From Gnetum montanum (Eukaryota > Streptophyta > Gnetopsida > Gnetales > Gnetaceae): a DNA stretch of 64,000 bases. Where the stretch lies: the NCBI GenBank assembly GCA_015680685.1, contig MNCI01015499.1, positions 1,120,237 to 1,184,236 on the forward strand. The letters run 5' to 3'. How positions within the stretch are numbered: the first letter of the stretch is position 1; each line of letters starts with the position of its first letter. Shown here piece by piece: positions 55,870 through 64,000 of the stretch. The translations under genes and the position numbers were made by a program. Under the pieces are notes generated by a model. It was given only the letters and a program-made list of their open reading frames with translations. It was not told where the DNA came from and did not search any database.

Positions 55870-56337
55870 TTTGTAATCACAATAAGACCATGGATTAGAA
55901 ATCATTGTATAACCTTAAAACAATTGGGATACCTTAACTCTTGAGGATAGTTACACTTGGCTAGGTTGTTATTATGGCTAATTTAATTAACCCAATTATC
56001 ATTTATTTTATGTGTTATTATGAATAATTCATCCCAAAGGTTGTTGGAAGGGTTAACTTGGGAAAAAGGTGATGTTTATATATGGTTAAGGTTATTAACC
56101 CTTTGGGGGAGTTAGGAATATTTCCAAAAATTTTCATTGATTTTTCATTGGAAAACTTAAGGTTTGTGGCCCACATGATAAAGATCTTACCTCCAATAAG
56201 CACAAGATCAAAAAATAGAGTGATTCGAACAAACGATTGGGAAGTTATGAGCTCTAAAAGCTTTTGGGCTCTAAAAAATTGTAAAAATTCCCCTTGTGTT
56301 ATGAGAAATTTGCAAAAAATTCCAAAGTTTTTGGTGG

Positions 56338-56400
56338 TATATATAGGATCTAAGCACTGCATCAATGAGGCCTTGTCAATGTAGTCAACAACCACCATTG
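56338..56400 (-). promoter_or_regulatory. A3 internal promoter-like block upstream of the accessory gene
   Basis: Minus-strand ACATTGACAAGGCCTCATTG, ATGCAGTG and then CCTATATATACC (TATA 56345-56338). Same order and distance to the accessory ATG (~470 bases) as in A1. Confidence 0.5.
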
Positions 56401-57194
56401 ACTTGGTCAAACTTTCAAAATATAAGAAATTTTTGGATGAATTTGGGATCAAATGGAAGCTCAGAAGACCAAGAATAGTATGAAAACATAATAGGATGTT
56501 GAAGCTCATAAATTTGAAAAAAATGAAGAAAATTGATTTAGTGGATGAATGGAATGAAAGATTAAGGAATACTGAGTGGTTTACATAATGGAAAATGTGA
56601 AAGGTAGGATTGTAGCAATGTCAAAGGTAAGGAACCTTAACTAATCAAGCCAAGAGCTATGCACGTGGGTCCTCTCCATAGCAAGCTCATGCCATTTTTA
56701 CCCTTGCATAACCTCAACTGAAGAGTCTGTGTGTGCCCCATAATTAATTAATAGTCATGAAAATTTAAAGACCAACCCAAAAGAATCCATTCAAGAATCC
56801 CAACATGTTAGACCAAGACATGGAGCATAACATAGAACATGGTAGTGAGGTGAGTTATGGGAGCATTGATGAATGATAGAGAAAGTGTAATGGAGTTTCA
56901 AGTTGAGGTCATAAGAAGTCCCTTGTGGAATTTGTGGTGAAAATGACCTAGGAAGTTTCATCCTCATTCTAGACCAAAACCATCCGCTCTCAGTGACTTC
57001 GCATCGTCACTCTAATACTGATCCACTCACTTGAGACACTAGTGTGCTTCCGCAAAACAACCACCATTCCATGAGGAGAAGAAAAGGGAAGTAGGAAGTG
57101 AGAGAGAGAGCCTTAGTTAGAGGGGACATTTAAGCATAAGTGCATGCTATTCGAGTCCTATAACCAGTGCTTGTAGTCCTTTTATTTGTCCAAG

Positions 57195-57365
57195 GGGTGT
57201 GCTTTGAATTCCCATTGTTTTGTTGTTGTTGTTGTTGTTGTTTATTTTTTGAAATGGGAAACACACCATGCAAGGAATTATTCGTGTCAAAGGGGTGTGC
57301 TTTGAATTTCCATTGTTTTTTATTTTTTTTAATGGGAACCACACCATGCAATGACTTATTCATCT
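57195..57365. repeat. A3 duplicated unit with AT-loop hairpin
   Basis: Two copies of the TTTGAATTCCCATT/AATGGGAA unit; the first has its T-run replaced by repeated GTT. Present at the same site in A1 and A2. Confidence 0.7.
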
Positions 57366-58005
57366 TCCTATTATTGGTTGGTGTGGAATGGTAAGAAGTT
57401 TGTGAACAACACACATGCACTCAAGTAAGAAGAATAGGATGTAGAGTATTGAGTTCCCTTGAAGTCACATCCTTTGCAAACCTTTGAATCCTTCCTAATT
57501 CCAAAACTACCAAGATTACTGATTGATTAAAAGTTCCTTTAATGGAAAGGGACCTTAGATTTCTAGAACAAAGATAATCATAGAGTTCATTGGATGGGCA
57601 GATGATATGGACTCATTGCCTGTTCCATGAAAAGTAAACCATTTCAAAGTCATCAGACATTAGAATTCAAAAATAGAAATCAGACATCAATAATCACTCA
57701 TTAAGCACAAACCATCATTAGTAAACAACAACAACAACACTATGTCCTGTGACAATAAAGCAAATTTATTAACAAAAATGAGAAAATACCACACTTAAAC
57801 AAAAGAAAGAAAAATAAAGTAAAATATATAAAAAAGTGTAAAATAATCAAAAAAGTTTAAAGGTACTAAAAATGATGTAAAATTAGAAAAATTTGAAAAT
57901 TAAAAATGTGAAAAACAAAAAGCGAGAGAAACTAAGAGGCCATGGTAATGATTAGCACAAATGGACATCTCCCCCATGACTAAGTTGGAGGGAGGAGATC
58001 CGAAA

Positions 58006-59290
58006 AATAGAATGTGGTTATCCATCTGTTGAGGTAGTATTTACACTAACCTATGTTAGTTCTAGGAAAGGTTTGACTTATTGGATGTTTACCAACTACT
58101 TTTTATTTAGGTTGTCAGGTTTGTAAATTATCATGGCCCCAGAGAGAAGGGTTTGATTAATTATATAAGGTCCCTCCCACAATGTTTGGAATATTATCTT
58201 TTGGGGTACATGTGTGGGGTTCCAGTAAAGAACCTTATCTCCTGGTTGAAGTTTTAAATTCCTAATTCTAAGGTCAAGATGTTGCTTATTGAATGCCTTT
58301 TTTACCTCATTCAAGGATAGGACCACTAATCAATTTTCATCTAGCATGTTCAAGTTGATCAATCTTTCTTTCTATGCTAAACTTAGGTTAAGGTTTAGAT
58401 GATAGGGCATTGATAGTGTATGGAGGTTGGATTGAATCAAGAGCATTGGAAGTTTCTCATACACTAACTTCTAGGGAGAATAGCCAATAGGAAGTTTTCA
58501 AGTTGAACGATAAGCCCAAAGAGCATCGTTAAGTTTTGTACTCTAGTTTTTCGTATATTTTCTAATGGTTTACATTAGTATTTTTTTAATCTCCTAGTTG
58601 GTTACCTTTGCTTGACCATTGGCTTGGGGTGGTAAGGTGTTGTCAATTTATGTTCTACCCCCAAGTGTTGCATTAATTTTCTAAATGTGACACTTGTACA
58701 ATGAGTTCCATTATCAAAAAGTAGTGAGCGTGGCACCCCAAACCTATTCACGATATTTTTTTGTATAAATTTGGTAGCAGTTGATGATGTACAATTAGTA
58801 ATAACTACTACTTCTGTCCATTTTGTGTAGTAGTCAACTGCTACTATAATATACACCTTCCTAACTGGACATGGGTGTGATGGGATCCATGAAATCAAAA
58901 CCCCATATGTCGAAAGGTTCTAGTGGTTGAATCAACTATTGAGGACCTTCCATGCGAGCAATCCTCCCCCAATCACATTGACAACATTCACAAGACTTGA
59001 AAAACTGATGGGCATCCCTAAAGATTGTAGGCCAATAATATCCTACCATCAATATGTGTATGGTTATGTGTCTTCTTGCATAGTGGCCTCCACAAGGCCC
59101 TTCATGAGCATCTTGGAGAATGCATAATTGATCTTTGTCAGGGACACACCAACGGATTAGGCCATCAACACATACCTTGTAAAGGTATCCATTCATGAAG
59201 TGTTTGACTTGATAAATAAATTGTTGCTTATTCCTAAAATCCAAGTCTTATGGCATCTCTTGAATGAGAAGCTATGTGGATGCCATTATA
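58006..59290 (-). pseudogene. A3 integrase
   Basis: N-terminal zinc region: A-H-E-G-P-C-G-G-H-Y-A-R-R-H and C-E-C-C-Q (59150-58980). Core with V-V-A-V-D-Y-Y-T-K-W, intact second Asp in L-L-F-D-N-G-T-H (58720), and a C-terminal domain L-Q-P-G-D-K-V-L-Y-W-N and L-W-E-G-P-Y-I-I-N-Q (58250-58140). Better kept than in A1. Confidence 0.87.
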
Positions 59291-59389
59291 CCATGTTTCA
59301 TTTTTAGGTGTTTGTTCACTTATTACTCCAGTAAAGAGGAGTTCATTTGGAAACTGATTAGAGAGTGGGCTCTCCTCTTCTTTATTATC

Positions 59390-60830
59390 CCATCATAAAT
59401 AAGAGAAATTATCAGCAACAACATTCTCAATCCCTTTTCAATCTACCATAGTGTGATCGAATTTCTGCAAGATCACAAGCCATCATATGACAGAAAGGCT
59501 CATCGTCGACTTGTTTATGAGGAAGTGAAATTGCACTATGATTCGTATGCACAAATACTTTGTAATCTAGCACATAATGCCTAAACGTTTCTAGCATGTA
59601 CACCACTACCATTAATTCTTTCTCCATGGTAGTGTAATTTAACTATGCTCCAATAATGCTTTGACTTGCACAGTGGATATAATATAGATGTTTCTTATAG
59701 TCCATCTATGTGAGCACTACTCCCAAAGCATAGTTAGATACGTTTGTCATGATATGGAGTGGTTTGAACCAATTTGGTGCTCATAGGATTAGTGTTTCTA
59801 CAAGTTTCGCCTTTAATTTTTGGAATGCATGTTCACATTCCTTGGTCCAAATGAAAGGTGCATCTTTCTTTGTAAACTCTACCAATGGCTTTGAGATCTT
59901 AGAGAAATTCTCAATAAATCGTTGGTAGTAACTAGTGTGCCCAAGGAATGACCAGACATTTTTAACAGTCTTTGGTTATTGTGTTATTCCTTGGATGACC
60001 CTTATCTTTTCTGGGTATACCTCAATCCATTTTTGTGAAATTCGATGCCCTAGAACAATGCCTTCTTAGATCATGAGATGGCTCTTTTACCAATTGAGCC
60101 ATAGGTTTGTCTCTACACATCTTTTCAATACTTTCTCAAGTTGGTCCAAGACTTGCTCAAAGGTAGCTCCATAGGTGGAAAAGTCATCCATGAAGACTTC
60201 AACACCACTACCGATTAGTTGTTGAAACATACTAAGGATAGGGACATTACATAAGCCAAACAACATTTTACAATATGCAAAAGTCCCCTAGGGACTCCTG
60301 AATGTTGTCTTGGCCTAATCTTCAGGTGCTATTTGGATTTGGTTATAGCCACTATAACCATCCAAAAAGCTATAATAACAATGCCTGAATATGGTATCTA
60401 ATACTTGATTCACAAATGGCAAAGGCAAGTGATCTTTAAATGTTGCCATATTTAATAGAATAAAGTTGATGTAGACCCAACATTTACCATCCTTCTTTAG
60501 TAAAATTATGAGTGGGCTAATCCACTCACTATCTATGATCGGATAGATGAACGTCGCCTTGAGGAGTTGTTCTATCTCATCCTTAATGATTTGTTTTAAT
60601 TTGGGATTTAGTCACCTCTAATGATCCTTAATGATTTCATGGTTGGATCAATGTAGATGTGATGCTAGCATATCCTTGGATCAATTCCTATTATCTCTAA
60701 ATATGACCAAGAAAATGTTGTTGACCATTTATTCATCACCTTCAATAACTTTTCTTTTTATTCAAGAGCAAGTTTGGCATTAATGATGACCATTTTACCA
60801 TTCTTTAAAAATGCATACTCCATACCAACC
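59390..60830 (-). pseudogene. A3 reverse transcriptase and RNase H
   Basis: RT motifs run from ~60830; the catalytic loop is intact, V-F-M-D-D-F-S-T-Y-G (60200-60170). L-G-H-R-I-S-Q-K-W-I-E follows (~60040). RNase H has M-E-K-E-L-M-V-V-V-Y and H-T-N-H-S-A (59627-59520). Frameshifts and stops remain, so it is not functional as it stands. Confidence 0.88.
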
Positions 60831-61093
60831 AATAAATTTTTTTGTTCTAAGGGCTCCTACTTGAAGTGATCAGGGATTTCTTGCTCTTCCCAACAAGTAT
60901 CATCATCTTCATTAGAAAGTTGGGAATGAACTTGTTCAATTTTTTCCATGCCTTCAACATATGCACATGTTAGGTTTTTAGTTGGATCCATGTATATTGT
61001 GCTACTATCTGAATTAGCTATTAGCCACTAGGTGCCCTTATGGTTTGTGGTTGTTGCATATAAATACCTTTGAATATTAATTTCTTGTGCACA

Positions 61094-61700
61094 CTAATTG
61101 CATGCTTTAATGTATGTGCTCTTGATTGACCAAATCCTTTGCATGCAATTGCACCCATTATCACTGTATGCAATGCATGAAGTACGCTTCTTCTCAATCT
61201 TTTCTAGCTCATTTTCCTTAGATAATTTGAGAGATAGGTTCCTTATACCCGTTTTTGCATCAATCGTGCTTAACCAAGCTCTTTCAATAATGATAGGGAA
61301 GTAATTTTTGTAGTTGTTCACCTTGATTACCAAAAAATCAACAAGATATGATCACTCAAAAATCAAGGTCACAATGTCCTCTACTAATCCCAAAGGGATA
61401 GTAATTGATTGATTTGCTAATTCTAGATGAATGTTGCTCTTCTTAAGAGGGGGTAGGTTTTAGGCCTTGTACATATATAGAAGATGAGGTTAACTCTAGA
61501 ACTAGAATCAAGAACAACATTGCATGGATCTTGTCCAAGAATCTATAGATAAATGAGTAGACTTCTTGGGTCAAATATTTTTGTAGGAAGATTACTAGCC
61601 TTGATCTAGTCAGAAATAACATGAGTGAGTATTACAATGTGGATCCTAGGTGGCACTTGATTTGAAGGGCACTCAAAGATATTTGATGCAGAGGATGAGG
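61094..61700 (-). pseudogene. A3 aspartic protease
   Basis: Active-site block V-L-D-S-S-S-R-V-N-L (~61515-61485) with the Asp kept. The second half, V-I-K-V-N-N-Y-K-N-Y-F-P-I-I-I-E-R-A-W-L, is open at 61333-61094; the G of the usual M-G-R-A-W is Glu. Confidence 0.84.
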
Positions 61701-61709
61701 GTGATGTAG

Positions 61710-64000
61710 ATGCAAGATGATTAGCTAAAGTAGGTTATGAGGGCTAGAGAGGACTACTAGGCTAGAAGAAATGTCATTTCCTTGATCTATTATCTAGACC
61801 ACTTTGTTGAAAACCTGGTTGTGAGTGTATAGCCCTTGTAGCATTTTGTTGTTGCGACTGTGAAGGAATCTCACCCTGCATAGATGGAGCAAGAGGTAAT
61901 TCGGTTGAAGGTGGAGGTGTAGGTGTAGAGGGATGTGGAGGATGAAATGGATATGGATATGGGTTTTTTCCTCAAGTAGATGGTGAATGTGTTTGATGGT
62001 ACTCTGAAGGGTAATAGTGATGCTGGAATGATGCATAACTTGCAGAACTCCTAGGGGAGATGGGCTACTAAACATAGTACCCATATGGATTTGGTTGCCT
62101 ATAAGGGTACTGTTTCTTTGGTGGTGGCATTTCCCACGATTATGGTTGGTACCACTATTGGTATTGTTTATAAGATTGTGGAGTAGTTTCACTGGGGTAG
62201 TAAGCTTGTTGTTGCTGGTGGAACTGTCTTGGATTACCTTGAGGGTAAGGCAATCATCTTGGAGCTTACTTATGTGCTAGGCAAGGATTCAATGTGTATA
62301 CTCCATACTCTTGTAAGTGTGACACCATAGGGCAACATCCCTTTGGATGTTTGTATTAGCATATGTCACATCCAGTTTCATCATTAGAGTCAGACTCCAA
62401 AACTTCCTCTACAACAACAACTTTACCCTTACCTCTTTGGTAGGCACATTTAGCTTCTTTTGGCCTCCTGTGATTATGATCACTATTTTGCTTTTTGGAT
62501 TCTTCAGCAATCTTTAAAGTAGTTTGAAATTTTTCAACCAAAGAGTCACATAACTTGTCAACCTTGGTAGAAATATTAGAAGTAGATTTTTGGATGGGCA
62601 AGATCTTTCTATTTACCACTTCATTAAGTGGTGATTCTTCTTCATCAAAAAAATTGGATCTCTCATTTTCTAATGGAAGGGTCCTTGTTATACTCTTCAG
62701 TAATTTCCTTCTTTTGTAGCCCACCTTCTTCTTTTGCTACCTGCTCAATTAACTTCTGGATTTTATGAGCTCTCAACTCAGACAATCCTCCTTGGGCATA
62801 CATCCCAAGGGTTCTTCTAATTTCTTCTCTAAGCCCATCTATGATGTGGTGAATTTTCCTCTGAGAGTAATCATGTTTAGGGCATTAGTGTAGGAGTGAA
62901 TAGTATTGGCCCATGGCAGCATCCAAGCGTTCATGTGCTTCTTGTTTTTAACCTTAGATTTACCTTCTCAAACTAGACACTCTGGAGTATGTCTGATATT
63001 TGTTATTGAATAGTTCTAACATGGTACTCCATTTGTGGATAGATTCCAACTCTAAAGACTAGTACCAACTTTCAACTTCCTTAATGAGTGTTCTTGGAAA
63101 AATTTTTAGATTCTTCCATTCATTCTCTATGTTTTGTAAGGCACGAGCATCTTGAAAAGCTTGTAGATGCATTTGTGGATCAGAATTGTATCCCCCCTCA
63201 GATCTTGGAATATTGTTCATGTCCAGGCACTTGATCCAACTATCCTTCATATGCCTAGTTTGGATTTTCACTACCTCTGCAACGTTGAGCATACTTTGAG
63301 TTGCCAATAGTAGTTCATCATCATCAATGTTTTGATGACACCGATGATGGTTTTAGCCACCCCTTCAATTTTCCCCCCCTTCATGGTCATTGTTATCTTA
63401 ATGATCACATTCATCATAGTTGTTTCAGTGAGAACTTCCATGACAATCATCAGATGAAGAGGAGTGTTTGGAATTAGATGAAGAAGATGAAAAGGAAGGT
63501 GGACTGTTACTACCACCATGGTGTTCACCACCACTCTTCTACTTATTACGATCACCATCCTTAGATCCCTTGTTGTTGCAATGTTTACTTGAGTCCCTAC
63601 CTTGGCTATCACTTTTTCTTGAAATCAATTTATGAATAGTTGATCGTAGGGTTAGGTTCACATCCTCGCCATCAGTAGCAAAGGGTGGAAATCTTCATGT
63701 TGAGAACCTTCCAAGGGAGGATCCTCATTGTCCTTCTGATCTAGTAGGAACAAGGGGTTAGTGTCATGTTTCCCCTTTGTAGCTTCATGGATTTTCTCCT
63801 AACAGTGATCTTATTTATGTTGCATTTTAGTGGAACGATAGTTTTGAATTTTGTATACATCCACAACGTATTCTTCGTGAAGATCTACTATGTCTAGCTT
63901 CTTAAGGATTTTGAATAGCATCTAGGCATAGATCTATCAAGGGGTAAGACGACGTTGCCCTCCATATCATGCCATCACATCTATTCATCCTTATGTAGGA
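61710..64000 (-). pseudogene. A3 gag (start beyond window)
   Basis: From right to left: N-terminal acidic region (63960-63470), capsid-like core F/S-E-G-G-Y-N-S-D-P-Q-M-H-L-Q-A-F-Q-D-A and E-V-E-S-W-Y (63307-63059), Lys/Glu-rich stretch (62724-62400), zinc-knuckle C-D-I-C..H-P-K-G-C-C (~62375-62335, with a stop), and a His/Pro/Gln-rich tail (62192-61794). Confidence 0.8.

Larger units (their letters stand above)
55870..58005 (-). other. A3 spacer between pol and accessory gene
   Basis: Contains the hairpin unit pair (~57365-57195, with a (GTT)8-like microsatellite at 57221-57244), a GGCC element (56365-56385), TATA at 56345-56338 and a frame open from 56509 to 56018. No other gene is seen. 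Confidence 0.6.
52593..64000 (-). mobile_element. Element A3: Ty3/gypsy element, right end beyond window
   Basis: Same family and order as A1 and A2 on the minus strand: gag (cut by the window edge), PR, RT, RNase H, IN, spacer, accessory gene, polypurine tract and a truncated 3' LTR (52593-52789). From the interior lengths of A1 and A2, the 5' LTR should begin about 300 bases beyond 64000. A3 keeps several catalytic residues lost in A1 and A2. Confidence 0.92.

Noticed and set aside
1-64000. tRNA or rRNA genes, Helitron ends, LINE endonuclease/RT, terminal-inverted-repeat transposases
   Set aside because: I looked for CCA-adjacent cloverleaf signals, CTRR ends, and DDE or LINE motifs outside the gypsy genes and saw none that I could support.

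Overview
This window looks like nuclear intergenic DNA from a land plant with a large, repeat-rich genome. It is almost wall to wall with old, nested Ty3/gypsy LTR retrotransposons, AT-rich, with no bacterial-type gene organisation. I cannot name the species; a gymnosperm or another large-genome plant would fit. Almost every coding frame is broken by stops at former Trp, Gln or Arg codons, as expected from long decay of methylated cytosines.

Layout. (1) 1-~12,540: a minus-strand Tat/Ogre-like element (B): gag 9730-~6600, protease ~6600-5966, RT fragment 944-1, and a long LTR/leader region ~9.7-12.5 kb. Its protease and RT are separated by ~5 kb, where Ogre elements carry an intron. That interval has related minisatellites at both ends and a plus-strand, intron-containing gene (TATA 1551, exons ~1667-5208) whose second exon resembles an FCP1/NLI-interacting-factor HAD phosphatase. 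(2) ~12,545-14,465: 3' end and complete 828-bp LTR of a plus-strand element (E), inserted inside the 3' LTR of the next element. (3) 14,466-27,355: element A1 on the minus strand. (4) 27,356-31,522: LTR and 3' remnant of another minus-strand element (D). (5) 31,523-36,087 and 49,414-52,592: one plus-strand Athila-clade element (C), split inside its RT by element A2 (36,088-49,408, minus strand) with a perfect 5-bp target duplication, ACAAT. (6) 52,593-64,000: element A3, minus strand, running off the right edge.

A1, A2 and A3 are one family with an 11.5-kb interior: tRNA-Asp-like primer site, gag with a zinc knuckle, PR, RT, RNase H, IN, a ~2.1-kb spacer, then a ~930-950 codon post-pol reading frame whose start and stop positions agree in all three copies. 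The frame encodes a conserved globular block and a long coiled coil, without an obvious envelope-type membrane segment. The spacer carries a TATA box preceded by GGCC/GTCGAC palindromes like those upstream of the LTR TATA box, so the accessory gene may have its own LTR-like promoter.

The two most interesting observations are the antisense phosphatase-like gene inside the B element interval and the A-family accessory gene with its internal U3-like promoter. No tRNA, rRNA, CRISPR array or intact host gene was seen.
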